Shown here one piece after another: positions 12,685 through 25,024 of a stretch of DNA of 64,000 nucleotides. The DNA is from Agapanthus africanus (lineage: Eukaryota; Streptophyta; Magnoliopsida; Asparagales; Amaryllidaceae). Location: NCBI GenBank assembly GCA_030015575.1, contig JASDDO010000001.1, positions 325,037,595 through 325,101,594 on the forward strand, in the 5' to 3' direction. The translations under genes and the position numbers were made by a program. Below the pieces are notes generated by a model, which was not told the DNA's origin, searched no databases, and saw only the letters and a program-made list of their open reading frames with translations. Positions within the stretch are counted from its first letter, which is position 1. The number at the start of each line of letters is the position of its first letter.

Positions 12685-14471
12685 TGTCACGACCCGAAAT
12701 AGCACGTGACTAGCCCTTGAATCATATGAAGTCTATAGGACCTCATCTAATTCTAGTAAGCCAAAAGCCCAGAAATCTAAAACCATTTTAAATAATAAAT
12801 GAAAGAAAACTAGTTTTAAAGAAGTGAAGAAACATGTTAAGAAAAACAAGGGTTTTAAATAAGTAAGCCGAGTATGCATTTTTAAAACCTCAAGTCTTTT
12901 CTGAAAATTTCGGCAGAGTTTCCTTTGTAAATACAGGCCCCAAACGGTGTACAACAAGAATAATATATGCATAAAGATAAAAGACATCCTTAAGCGGGAG
13001 CTAGCTCTTCGTCAATCGACGGTCACAACCACGCAAGCAATATATTATACAACACCGAAGGGCGAGCATCAAAACTCAAAAAGAAACTCAAAATCATTAA
13101 GAAAACCATAATACTACAACGCGCGACGCTAAGGTCGAAATAATATACAACTGGTTTTCTAAGTCTGAAATAAATATACAAGTCTGGTTGATGGATTTAC
13201 TAGATACAACTGATTAAAATAAATACAAGGGTGGTCACGATGCGAGTGAACCCACCTACCAAAGCAATCACCCAGAAAGGAAGAAGTGTGCCAGAAAGCC
13301 GCAATGAAACCTGTACGGCAAAACCTGCAAGAACTGTGGCACAATGGGGGTGAGTTGCTAACTCGTGAGTAGAAAATATCACAGAGCAAAAATCGTATGT
13401 ATGACTCAATCCTAGGTCAAACGATCAGTAATAATATATATCCTCAAAATGATAAAGTCTGAAGCATGATAAGATGGCAAGGTTAAACATCTATACAAAA
13501 GTGTAGTACTAAGTGCTCGTGTCAGTGTCTCAGGTAGCAACATATCATAAATATGAGGTATGATCAATGTAATCAACATGAATCAATGTGAACTATATCA
13601 TGAAGTTTATAAGCATGTGGATATCATCCTACTATGTAATCAATGTTTGTAAGTATGTGGATCCCGTCCACGTGTCAACCAATGACACAAAACATCATGC
13701 ATGTAAATATCATAAAGCATATGCATGGAAGTATGAGAATATAAATCAACATGTGTCCCTCGCGACACATCAAAATCATGGAACCTGAGTGTCTAGCATC
13801 GACACTCGAAAACATCATGAAATTTGTGCCCAGCATCGGCACGTAAATCCTCATATATATAGGGCTCCATCAGTCCGGATCGGTCTATGGGCTCCGTCAG
13901 TCCGGATCGGCCCGTATCATCTCTCAACTCCTGTCGGTATCCTCCGGATATCCACCGAGCTCAAATACAATCACCGGTAGGTAGTAGTCCCTCTACCAGG
14001 CTCACCGTCTGTATACACAGCATCATTTTCTTGCCCAGGGGTACCATATCGGGTCCGCCATGTACCCGCAATCGGCCTCATCCAGCTCCTCGAATCGGGT
14101 TTCACATTGTCACACGTCTCAGAACCGAGAAAACGTATGGTAGACGCACTGAAATATCATATTAAGAGAAACTGGGTTTTTAAACAATGCTTACTTTCTT
14201 TTAAAATGACCACGGTTCTCAAATCCAGAAATCTCATGAAAACGGCATATCTCAATGCGTAAAATCATAAAGTATGATGTATGCGACATATGATAGAAAT
14301 GTAAGTATATCCGTATATCATGCAACATAAAACAGTAATATGCACACATCGAGGGGAAAACCGCTCTTTTAAATGAATCCAGTTTTAAAATATATCTTGC
14401 GGTTCCCAAATCTCCAAAATAAAGCCAGAATCATCTATGTATGTGCAATTACGTATATATGCAAGTATGGG

Positions 14472-14835
14472 TGTACAATATGTGTGTACGCAAGTATGAG
14501 TGTACAATATGTCTGTGCGCCAATATAGATGTACAAGTAGGTATATAGGCAAGTATGTGTGTACAATATGCATGTGCGCCAACATTGATGTACAAGTAGG
14601 TATATACGCAAGTATAAGTGTACAATATGTATGTGTGCCGGTATGGATGTACAAGTAGGTATATACGCAAGTATAAGTGTACAAAATGTATGTGTGCCAG
14701 TATGGATGTACAAGTAGGTATATACGCAAGTATAAGTGTACAATATGTATGTGTGCCAGTACGGATGTACAAGTAAGTATATACGCAAGTATAAGTGTAC
14801 AATATGTATGTGTGCCAGTATGGATGTACAAGTAG
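14472..14835. repeat. 59-bp tandem array in the A2 LTR, about six units
   Basis: GTACAAGTAG recurs at 14531, 14590, 14649, 14708, 14767 and 14826, exactly 59 bases apart. Units are nearly identical on the right and more divergent on the left. The array is absent from the same place in A3 (about 32.0 kb and 51.0 kb), so it expanded in this copy or its parent. Minus-strand frames of 117-183 codons here exist only because the repeat lacks stops. Confidence 0.92.
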
Positions 14836-15581
14836 TCATATCCTGATGCAACAATACTATTGTGTAATGACATGGAAATTATCGATGATGAAGTGTGTGA
14901 GCCGGCAAGTAGGTGTATGTGGAATATACGTATCATCGATAATGATGCTGGTGTCCTGACAACATGGGTTTAATATAAAAATAAACACATTTACATATGC
15001 AATTTGATGCGAATAGCAAGAATATTCGGAAAATGAATAATAAACACAACAGTGAAGAATCTACATCAATATATGTATGTTATACAGTTTTGCCATTTGA
15101 AATAACGCGAATCGTGGTGTTTAGAAAAATAAGGGCTACGGTGTTTTGAAGAAGAGATGCGTCTTTTGAAAATATCCGTAGAATCCCTTGGCTTGTCTTT
15201 AAAATACTCACGATTCATTTGTTTTGAAATAGGTATGACTCGGGTCTAGTCTAACATCTACTAAGTAAACTACAGATCTAACTAACAAGTTAATCGAAAG
15301 GGTACGAAAACCAGCTAAATCTGAGTCGATATATATACGTATATAATAGTCGTTGATTTCGCCTCAATAGTATCGCGTACGATACAATATATCATATGAC
15401 ATCCTCGAGTCAAGAGTGCGGATCTATCATCAATATAATGCTCGTACGTAAATCCATCGTACGGTATCCCAAATCTGGGTACGGGTCGAATCTCGCATTT
15501 ATCTCATCAATTATCTGGTATCCTTATCATCATATCTCATGATCTGGGGTACTGATCTAAGTCTAGTACTACTGATACCAT

Positions 15582-15622
15582 ATATATATGTGTGTGTGTG
15601 TGTGTGCGCGCGTGCGCGCGCA
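15582..15622. repeat. TA/TG/CG alternating purine-pyrimidine tract
   Basis: About 40 bases of TA, then TG, then CG dinucleotides inside the A2 LTR. Strict alternation of this kind favours Z-DNA. The A3 copies have only a short remnant here. Confidence 0.8.
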
Positions 15623-17618
15623 TGTATGAAAACACACGTCCAAAGGCCCGCTAAAATCTCATGTCGTATCTCATAATACGAACTACATCATATCACCAAT
15701 CTCATGGCACCATGCCCGATCTCATGGAACCATGCCCAATCTCATCGACTCATCTTCAAATATCATATACAATCCTCATCATCCATGTATAAGTATACGT
15801 TTGTATGTGTGTGTGTGTGTGTAGTCCCATATCTGTGTGTGTGTGTATATATATATATACGTATCCCCATGTATGCACAAGTATAACAAAGTAAGCATGT
15901 TGGTGCGTGTGGGTGTAAACCTCATTCTAGGGTTCGCGACTAAGAAGCTAAACCATGTTACTTCTAACTACCCTAAACTAAACCATGAACACAAATCATA
16001 TCTTGATAATCATCCACATAACATAAACACATATATAACCATATATATATAAGCTATACTACGAACTGCGAGGGTGCTGTACGCCATCCACCCGACTTCC
16101 CCCGTAGTTATAATCTACTCACTTGATCTTCGTTTGCCGATGCCGACGTCGCCATGCGCTTGCTTGTCGTCTCGAAGTCTTTGCGAGGGTACCTACACAT
16201 CATAACGTATCGTATCGCATTAAAACCAAATCGAAACCAAAACGACACGCGGAACTCACATAGGTCAAAACCTATGGTTTGCCCTCGCAACCTAACCAAA
16301 AAAACACCCGATAGAGACGTACAAATGTCAAGTGATCGAGATAACGCACAAATACTAAAATCTAGAAATCGAATTACGAAAAATAGAGCCTCGAATCAAA
16401 CAGCAACACATGTATTCAGTCCCAGATTTTGATTAAGGTGCAAACAATGTTCCAAAACAATACTGGAGTGATGTATAAAGTGTATATGAGCTATGGAAGC
16501 AACCAGGACCCCTGACTCCACAATGTGGCCGGCCCCCTACCCTAAAATTACGGCGATCTCGGCCCTGGTAGGGAGTTGTGGTGTCGTGTTTGTAGGGTGG
16601 TCTCCTGGTAGTCAATCTAAGCTCCTGAAGTTGTTTGCTAGTCTTGAAAATCCCCCAGGTCATTCCAGATTTCTCTGCACACACCAATACCTCAGAAACC
16701 GACATGCAAAGTTTCTGTTTTTCGTTTAAGGTTTGGTATTGTGTTTGGTTCGGGGGTTTCTCACATCTAAGGGGGTTTAAGGTCACCACAAGAGTTCAAT
16801 TGCACAACCACAACTCAATTAAACCCTAACCCTCACTAGAAAACTTCAAGGTTCACTAAACCGATATAAAACACCTCTAAACTTATATGGGTGCTAAGGA
16901 AATCTAAATACCATACCAATAGTGCAGAAATTATCTCATTTGGCAACTCAAGAACTTTCTTGAGTTGCCTCAAGTCTCCAAAACCTTTCCTTTCTTGGTC
17001 CAAAGTGTTTTCCATGAGCTTGTGCACACTTTTTGTGAAATGGGAGTGGGGTTTTGGAAGAGTTTTAATGGTGTTGTGAGGACTTTGAGGGGGAGGGAGA
17101 GAGAAGTCAGCAGCTTTCAGGGGAAGGGAAGAAGAAAATGAAGAAGATGATGCAATGAGACCAAGAGCCATACCATGGTTGACCCTTCACATCTTTCTCT
17201 CTCTTGCCCATACCTCCTTAAAACAACCATTTCCTTTTTCTTTTTCTTTTCTCTTGTTTCCTTTTCTTCTCCTTAAATTCAAACAACCATGCATGAATCA
17301 TGAAGAATTTCCTTGAAGAAAAATGTAACAAGTGAAAAAAGGACTTTTGCATGCCATGTGCACAAAACACGTTTAGTGCCCGATTAGCGATATCTAATCG
17401 CGATTAGCACAAAATTAGTGTATAATAACTCATAAAATTTCATAATTTGCATAATTCACAAAAAAAAAAACCTTTTTTTTAGAAATTTCAAAATTTTCCA
17501 AATTTTTTTTCCAATTTATCCGTATTTAATTATACCGCCTTATAAAAACATTCAATATTTTATTATTTAATTATAAAAATTCCCAAAAATAATATTTTAA
17601 TTTTTTTAAAATATTACA

Positions 17619-18180
17619 CTTATCAAGTTACTGGGGTCTAACGATTCCCTCCCTACACTCGATATGCGACATATCAGATGAAGAGACCGGACTGTACGGC
17701 AAGTATTACTTATAGATTTCATGGGAGTTTGGACGAGCTTACTTGTTGATCTTCTAATTGCTCAATACCTGGGTAGCCGTTACGTCCATCTAGTACTGCT
17801 GACGGCTTGTGGGTGCTTGATGCGATCATCACCTACTACTGGCGTATTGAAGAGTCTTCAGTGTCCCACACAGAAATTTCCTGGTTCAAGCGAAACAAAG
17901 TAGGGCACATATGTTGATATGTGCGGGGGCCTGATTAGATACGTGTATATGATACCGTATTCTAATCTGGCAGTTATTTGTTATCGGTTAGGTTATATGT
18001 GATATAACCAGATTATCAAATCAAGTGTTTATTTAATAATGTGATATACAGATAAAAGATATTTGTCGGTTATATGTGATATAACCGGATTATTAAATCA
18101 AGTGATGATTTAATAATTTGATATATATTATATTTGATATAATTATATATTAACTGATATTATTTGCTCACTAATTATTT

Positions 18181-18236
<56 letters not shown>

Positions 18237-18954
18237 AAGCATGGTTTGATTTTCTATTTTTGTGAAAAATAGAAATGATGTGGAAAATGAGAGCATGTGT
18301 AAAAGCATGGTATTTATCATTGTTTATTTGTTTTTGTGCACTATTGAAGTATGGATCAATTTTTATAATTGAGAAATATCTATACTTCAATAATGCAACA
18401 CAAAAGGGTTGCCATTCTATCATTTTTGATCATTTTGTGGTTTTTCTTGACATGAGCTCCTTCTTCATCTAGCTCCCATCATCTTCCACCTCCTGATCAA
18501 TTTCATGCTTCAAGCTCTAAATAATCACATGTGTTGTGAAACATAGAGCTTGAAACTCTAGTGAGCAAACAAAACCCCTACTTCAACATCCTACACGTCA
18601 TTAGCACTCTAGTGTAGTGTGTTTCCTTCACTAAAGAGTTTAGTGAAGAGGTAGCTTGGATTGGCGGATTCGGGTGGATCATCTTCGACACGAAGGCAAT
18701 CGCAGGAAGCTTGCACCTTCTTAAAGTGGAGCCTAGTGGAGTCGCGTAGACTACTACCCAGAGCATTTGAAGAGAAGGTCTTGGTCTATGAAGGTCGTAT
18801 ACTCTTTCCTTTAGCTTAGTTTGTAATATCATCATAGTTAAACCCTAATATTCTAGTTAAGATCTTGTTAAGTGTTCATTAGCACCACGAATTTTTGAAA
18901 ATTGCATGTGTGATGCCCGTTTAAACCACGTCGTGGTGCTAATAAACTCTTTCA
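17619..18954 (+). repeat. 5' LTR of C2, inner portion
   Basis: Aligns with 23505-24833. It ends in TTTCA directly before the primer site. It contains GCACATAT/ATATGTGC (near 17915-17935) and the paired hairpins CGGTTATAT/ATATAACCG (18067-18087) and TTATTAAATCA/TGATTTAATAA (18090-18116). Confidence 0.88.
18185..18233. repeat. (TA)n microsatellite
   Basis: About 24 TA units inside the C2 5' LTR. A shorter (AT)n run sits at the same place in the 3' LTR (24085-24121). Confidence 0.95.
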
Positions 18955-18967
18955 TGGTATCAGAGCC
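18955..18967 (+). other. Primer binding site of C2 (initiator Met tRNA)
   Basis: TGGTATCAGAGCC follows the LTR end with no spacer. It is complementary to the 3' end of initiator Met tRNA, as usual for plant Copia elements. Confidence 0.93.
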
Positions 18968-20520
18968 AAGCTAAAATATTTGGGAAGGTCTTTACGATAT
19001 TCAAGTGTTCGATCGAATTTTCGAGGCCCGGATTTTGCAAGTTTCTGTCGATTTTTCAAAAGTTGGAATTCTTGTGATTAAAAATATGCAAAAAAATGTG
19101 CAGGCTTTTTAATGGATCCCCAAGAAAATTCAAGTCTTAACTCCTCCTAAGCGCTATGGTACCGCGGCCCAAACCCATGTCTGGCAGCAGTTCCGCCGCA
19201 ATTTTGGGTAGTTCAAGGATTATTTTTCTTGTGTTGATCCATTGTTATATTTGGCACTTTCTGGATGTTTTTAATGATGCTCAAGTTGGTATGGTCTCTG
19301 GAATTTGTGGGTGTTTGAAAAATCGATCAAAATGTTTAGCGTCGTATAGATGATGATGATATATGATACAATATTTGGAATCAACTACAATTAGTTTTGT
19401 GAAAACTAGTTAGTATATTGTAAATCTAGCCGTTTAGTCTCGTTTGATCGATTGGCACGAAATTTTGATTCGGATCAAAACTCTGTCGCAATCATGTATA
19501 GTACGCGATCACTTAGTTAGGAATCTTGTTGAATTATCTGACAGCTTATTGAAAAGAGTTTTCAATTTGAGACTAAAATGCATGGTTTAAAAGTTAGGCA
19601 TGGATCCGTAATATGAGATATTCTGGGTTTATGATGTCTAAGGATATGTGGATTCTAATTATTGTGCTTTTTCATTTCTTTTCTGCGACCGTAAGTGCAA
19701 TATGTGGGGTATCCCCGATCTCGTTGCTATATGTCAACGGAATTTGGGATACGCATATTTACTTACGTTGATGATATGTGATGTTATGTGTTGCTGATAT
19801 GTTATATTGGATCGTCGTGATTGAATAGCCGGGGGTTTTATGTGAGATGAGAGTTTTTTATTTTCATTCATATAATATTGTATGTAATATTCTTTTATTG
19901 GGACACTTTTGGGTTGAGGATGATGTCACCATTGTTGTATATTATTTTCTTTTCCACATTAGGATTGACCAAAGGAGGGGAGCACAAGTAACCGGGTTCT
20001 GGAGTCCATTGGGAGACCATCTCGAGGAGTCAGGACCGGGTCTCCAAACTCTAAAATTGGCAGGGTTGCTTGTCGCTCTCGTATGGGTCTAAGGATGTGG
20101 GTTTGGCTATTCATCACGACCGTGGAATCCGTGTTTTTCATTATTGGCTTAATTTAAAACACGGACCTCCTAGTATATCCAATATTTCATATGTTGACTT
20201 CTGCTGCTTAGTTCTGTGATGTGATCATATAACTGCATGAGACGAATGCTATATATATATATCATATATATAATAAATGTTGCTTGTGTTTTGCACCCGC
20301 GCTAATCCAGCCCCCGCTCTGCCGTTAGTTAAGTAACCTAACGGTGCATAACGGGGCCCCGTGGCGAATGCGGAAGGCATAAGTATACGTTCTATTTTCG
20401 TTTCTTTTTCTGTGATGTTTATGAAACATTAAATGATGGGACTTTATTAATGAGATTAATGAAAAGAAAAGAAATCTAAAGATGTTGTAGAATCAAAAGT
20501 TTTTAAAAAGGTAGCTCTAG

Positions 20521-20775
20521 TTTTTGCTTTGCACAATGGTATTCCTTGATGAATATCCAGCACCTCATTCGATGAGGAAAGAGCTGAGATCCCTTCACCG
20601 GGAGTGATCTCTTTAGCAAAAATAGAAAATGCTACAGCCCACTCGGTTTACCATCATAGCTTTTGTAGTTCTTGCTTTGCATACTGGTATTCCTTGATAA
20701 ATATCCAGCACCTCATTCGATGAGGAAAGAGCCGAGATCCCTTCACTGGGAGTGACCTTTTTAGCAAAAGCTAGT
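20521..20775. repeat. Imperfect direct duplication in the C2 leader
   Basis: Two copies of a segment of roughly 110 bases (about 20521-20627 and 20665-20775). Both contain CTTTGCA, TATTCCTTGAT, CTCATTCGATGAGGAAAGAG and GATCCCTTCAC. C4 has the same duplication in reverse (about 42259-42371 and 42408-42517), so it predates both insertions. Confidence 0.85.
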
Positions 20776-20968
20776 AAAAGCTATTCGGTTTGTTTTTGAA
20801 AACTATTCAGTTTGTTTTTGAAAACTACTCAATTTTAAAAGAGGATCTTAAACCACTCCTTTTCAAATCACTAGATTCTACAATGATATCAAGTTCATTA
20901 CGTTAAAGATTTTCATAAAAACCAACGTAGCCCTATGTCATTTCAGATAAGTGCTATTTAGTATTCAT

Positions 20969-21076
20969 GCTGCGTTTGTTGGTCTCCGTCAAGGCGTAGT
21001 GTGCGGTAGCTGATTAGTGCTTATCTGCTGCATGTGATGCGATTGGCTTAGGGTAGTCGTGCGACTTTGTTAGCCT
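20969..21076 (+). other. Three-stem-loop series with shared loop (C2 leader)
   Basis: Three hairpins share a loop close to TTTGTTGGCCTCCGTCAAGG but have different stems. One: GCTGCG/CGTAGT (20969-20974 and 20995-21000). Two: CGTGCGAC/GTCGTGCG (21058-21065 and 21086-21093). Three: CCTATG/CATAGG (21143-21148 and 21171-21176). Hairpins two and three extend to 21176, beyond the coordinates given for this entry's core. Several pairs are G-U in element sense. The role is unknown; an RNA signal for packaging or translation is an inference. Confidence 0.75.
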
Positions 21077-21649
21077 CCGTCAAGGGTCGTGCGGATGGGT
21101 TTAATTCAAATAAGAAATGAACGGGTTGAACTTGACTAGCGGCCTATGGTTTGTTGTCCTTCGTCAAGGTCATAGGAAGCTATGGGTAAAAACAATTAAT
21201 GGGAATTTCAAGTGTTGAAATTTGCAAACAGATTGCATACCTTCTATATGATAGTTGGATTCCAATACCCACTGCGAGTAAGAGTTACTCCTGGGAGAGT
21301 TTTGCACTTTACAATTAGCCGATCAAGTAGGTGTCTAAGAAAGGTGTTAACGGGGTGATGTCCCTGCGGAAACAAGGTTATTTAATTAGTTCCATGCGAA
21401 AGCATGGGGAGACTCCCTCGTAGTACCAATACCTGCCTGGCTGAACGATTGCCGAACTTGTAGGGGGTAATTAATCCCGACTAATCTTACCTTTTGGGGT
21501 TTGAAGGAAGATTTGATAAAAACAGTGGGAGCCATCCTGATTAGATAAAATAATAGCCAATCTAATCTTGCAAAGAGCGCATGCAAAAGTGATTATCCTT
21601 CTCTCTCTCCTGGTGGCGACCAATGACATGCCTTAATTAAAATAATAAT

Positions 21650-22690
21650 ATGGATGTATTGATCGAACCCACTTGTTATACTGGGCTAGGTTTCACTCTA
21701 TCTTATGATTGTCATAAGTCTGAGAAAGGAATAGGGGAATATCAGGATTCCCACGCCACCCAAACGAAGAATAAGCATGTTGATGCATTGTCTTCGGGTG
21801 TGTTCGTAACCGAGAACTTTTTCTCAGTTTGCTCTACGTCCTGGGTATTGGATACCAGATCAGAATCACACGTATGTAATTTGTTACATGGGCTAAAGAT
21901 AGGTAGAGAACTGGTGAAGGGTGATATGTCTCTAGTATTAGGGAATGGTATAATTATTGCAGCAAAATCAGTTGGCGAATATCACATAGTGTTACCAACT
22001 GGTAATACAATGATTCTGAGCAACTTTATTTCGTACCAAAAATATTATGACTGTTTTCCTAAATCAAATGTTGATTGGGTATGGTACGTTATATAACGGA
22101 AAATACGTTCTAAATAAGAACACAGTTCTAATTATACAGAACACACACAAGAGGAACAGTTCAGAAATAAATGAAGCCTTCTTGTGGCATTGTAGACTAG
22201 GCCATATCAATGCGACAGGACTAGCTGAGTTGCATAAGGATGCATTGAATCCGTTCAAATTTACATCTTATAAAACTTGCCAGTCATATCTCAAAGGCTA
22301 GATGACTAAATCTCTGTTTACTGGACACGGAGAAAGAGCTACTGAACTCTTGGGACTGATACATAGTGATGTATGCGGTCCTATGTCTACAGATGCCAGG
22401 AATGGTTCCTCATACTTTATTACATTCACCGATGATCCCTCAAGATTCGGACATGTGTTCTTGTTGAAACACAAATCTGAATCTTTTGAGAAATTCAAGG
22501 AATATAAGTATGAAGTTGAGAACCAGACGGGTAAAAGTATTAAAATCCTTCGATCTGATCGGGGAGGGGAATACTTGAGCATGGAATTTAGAGACTACTT
22601 AAAAGAGAATGGGATTCTCTCTCAGCTTACTCCTCCGTATACATCACAGTACAATGGAGTTTCAGAGCGGAGAATGGGATGTTGGGTATG
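21650..22690 (+). pseudogene. Copia protease/integrase part (C2)
   Basis: Decayed pol segment in more than one frame. The first part resembles the Copia protease region (WVLDTRSESHVCN), followed by the GAG-pre-integrase zinc site (HCRLGHIN) and the integrase catalytic core (GLIHSDVCGPMS, RSDRGGEY, SQYNGVSERR). These would cut the polyprotein and insert the DNA copy. The matching C4 region is on the minus strand at about 40.25-41.3 kb. No RT or RNase H follows. Treated as a fossil with several breaks. Confidence 0.85.
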
Positions 22691-22728
22691 AGATACTACA
22701 ATAACTGGCCTAAGTGCAAGTAGGAGAT

Positions 22729-24080
22729 TGCTAGTGATATGTATGCCCTAGAGGTCATTATTGTATAATATAGTGGATGCTTAGACATATATATGGATGA
22801 CTTTCTTGCTCGACATGAGAGTATGCTATCTGGTTTCCTTTATCTTAACATGTTCACTGGTATTAATATACCGTCTCTCATATACATGTTGATAAAGCCC
22901 TCAGGATGTTGGCTTGATTACCGGGACTATGATGCGGATCATACTACTAGGACCTGGGTAGTCTACAAGCACATCCTTCAATTGTTCCTAGTCGAGGGAA
23001 TTTCGAGACTGGGCATCGATATTCCAGAGTAGACTACCGGGTACGTTTCTTGACCCTGTATGGGGCGATGGTTGATCCCATATCCATTGGTGTTTGACAT
23101 CAAAGATTGTACAAAGGTGCTCATTAAAGAATGGGTACACCGAATAGGACTCGCCGAGAGCTCTTAGATGGTACTATACCTATCGTCAGATAGCAGTTCT
23201 CTGGTGACACTGGTACAGGTTAGTCTGTAGACCCGAGAACGTCATAGAGTCTTATGTGGTTCCCACTGTGCTTTGATTTACTCCCTACAACGGCTCAAAG
23301 GAGTCATGCAAACAGGTGGATTTTGGGTACAGTCCCGAGTCACATGGAGGCAATGAGCGATAGGAGGGGTTTCGTCTCTCCCGGTATAGGGAGTTGATGT
23401 TGCGCTGTGCTCAATTGTCTATATTAGTAAGTCCCTGGCTAGGGATTTTGATGAGATTTACTGGTAGTGTTATCAGTAGTTTCTCATACCGTTATAGGCC
23501 ATATATCGGTAATACTTATCAAGTTATTAGGGTCTGACGATTTCACCCCAAACTCGATATGCGACATATCAGACAAAGAGACCGGACTGTACGATAAGTG
23601 TTACTTATAGGCTTCATGGGAGTTTGGACAAGTTTGCTTGTTGATCTTCTAATCGCTCAATACCTGGGTAGCCGTTATATCCAGCTAGTACCGCTGATGG
23701 CTTGTGGGTGATTGATGTGATCATCACCAAATGCTGGCGTATTGATGAGTCTTTAGTGTCCCACACTGAAGTTTCCTGGTTCAAGCGAAACGAAGTAGGG
23801 CACATATGTTGATATGTGCTGGGGCCTGATGAGATACGTGTATGTGATATCGTATTCTAATCTGGTAGTTATTTGTTATTGGTTAAGTTATATGTGATAT
23901 AACCGGATTATCGAATCAAGTGTTGATTTGATAATGTGATATACAGATAAATGATATTAGTCGGTTATATGTGATATAACCGGACTATTAAATAAAGTGT
24001 TGATTTAATAATTTGATATATATTATATTTGATATAATTATATATTAACTAATATTATTTGCTCACTAATTATTTACTTA

Positions 24081-24123
<43 letters not shown>

Positions 24124-24833
24124 GCATGGTTTGATTTTCTATTTTTGTGAAAAGTAGAAATGAGGTGGAAAATGAGAGCATGGGTAGAAGCATGGCATTT
24201 ATCATTGTTTATTTGTTTGTGTGCACTATTGAAGTATGGCTCAATTTTTATAATTGAGAATTATTTATACTTCAATAATGCAAAACAAAAGGGTTGCCAT
24301 TCTATCATTTTTGATCACTTGGTGATTTTTCTTTACATGAGCTCCTTATTCCTCTAGCTCCCATCATCTTCCACCGCCTCATCGATTTCATGCTTCAAGC
24401 TCTAGACAATCACATGTGTTGTGAAACATAGAGCTTGAAACCTAAATGAGCAAACAAAACCCTTAGTTCACCATCGTACACTTCATTAGCACTCTAATGT
24501 AGTGTGTTTCCTTCACTAAAGAGTTTAGTGAAAAGGTAGCTTGGATTGGCGGACTTCGGTTGGATCATCTTCGGCACGAAGGTCTTCGGAGAAATCTTGC
24601 ATCTTCTTCAAGTGGAGCCTAGTAGAGTCGCGTAGACCGAAGCATTTGAAGAGAAGGACTTGGTCTACGAAAGTCGTATACTCTTTCCTTTAGCTTAGTT
24701 TGTGATATCATCATAGTTAAACCCTAATATTCGAGCTAAGATCTTGTTAAGTGTTCATTAGCACCACGAATTTTTTAAAACTGCATGTGTGATGCCCGTT
24801 TAAACCACGTCACGGTGCTAGCAAACACTTTCA
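22729..24833 (+). repeat. 3' LTR of C2 (about 2.1 kb)
   Basis: Follows a purine tract (AAGTAGGAGAT) and starts TGCTAGTGATATG, ending ACTTTCA. It carries the same hairpin cluster as the 5' copy (23885-24020) and an (AT)n run at 24085-24121. Confidence 0.9.
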
Positions 24834-25012
24834 AAAGGACCATCCACAAAGGTTGTATTCTCAATTGAGTAGTTAAAATTCTAGTTATGTTTTGTTAAGT
24901 GTAGTATTTGGGCATGTATCCTGGGGATTTAGTGTTTTGTGCTCAAGATTTTAAAGTTTTAGATTCTGTAAAGCCATAATTAACACCGCAGGGAGCACAT
25001 ATACACTTACAC

Positions 25013-25024
25013 TGATATCAGAGC
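25013..25024 (+). other. Primer binding site of C3
   Basis: TGATATCAGAGC lies one base after the LTR end TTACA and corresponds to the Met-tRNA site of C2 and C4. Confidence 0.75.

Larger units (their letters stand above)
11174..17618 (-). mobile_element. A2: Ty3/Gypsy element, Tekay-like, 5' part
   Basis: Minus-strand element. Visible parts, in its own direction: a 5' LTR of about 4.9 kb (12685-17618), a primer site complementary to initiator Met tRNA (12669-12680), and about 1.5 kb of internal sequence (11174-12684) before it is interrupted by A1. The 3' half lies left of the window. It interrupts the 5' LTR of C2: C2 sequence starts at 17619 with CTTAT, the probable target duplication. No pol is visible. 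Confidence 0.8.
12685..17618 (-). repeat. 5' LTR of A2 (about 4.9 kb)
   Basis: Plus-strand reading TGTCACGACCCG to ATTACA. It is longer than the A1 and A3 LTRs (4.5-4.6 kb) mainly because of a 59-bp tandem array at about 14472-14835. It carries the conserved hairpin ATTATCGATGA/TCATCGATAAT (14878-14888 and 14933-14943). The last 700 bases are AT-rich. Confidence 0.88.
18968..21649 (+). other. C2 leader in place of gag
   Basis: About 2.7 kb between primer site and protease with only short frames (longest about 80 codons) and no gag domain that I recognise. It aligns with the reverse of 41.5-44.1 kb in C4 and, in part, with 25.0-26.5 kb in C3. It holds an imperfect duplication at 20521-20775 and three stem-loops at 20969-21076. 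At 21600-21612 it has a pyrimidine tract (TTCTCTCTCTCC) just before the protease part. Confidence 0.6.
17619..24833 (+). mobile_element. C2: Ty1/Copia, Angela lineage, non-autonomous derivative
   Basis: Parts in order: the inner portion of the 5' LTR (17619-18954; the rest lies beyond A2, left of the window), primer site (18955-18967), a long leader with paired stem-loops, a protease/integrase part (21650-22690), polypurine tract and full 3' LTR (22729-24833). RT and RNase H are not seen, nor is a gag. The element is broken, with several breaks. Its two LTRs differ at very roughly one base in ten by eye, clearly older than A3 or B. It is inserted in the 5' LTR of C3; AAAGG (24834-24838) is the expected right target duplication. 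Confidence 0.85.

Noticed and set aside
14385-14936. Minus-strand frames of 117-183 codons
   Set aside because: They coincide with the 59-bp tandem array in an LTR; the repeat simply has no stop codons.
16836-17171. Minus-strand frame of 111 codons with serine-rich start
   Set aside because: Lies in LTR sequence shared with A3 (34111-34377 and 52965-53231), where the peptides differ in length and sequence; no domain recognised.
17619-18954. C2 5' LTR as a simple deletion
   Set aside because: The break coincides exactly with the complete end of A2, so an insertion explains it without loss.
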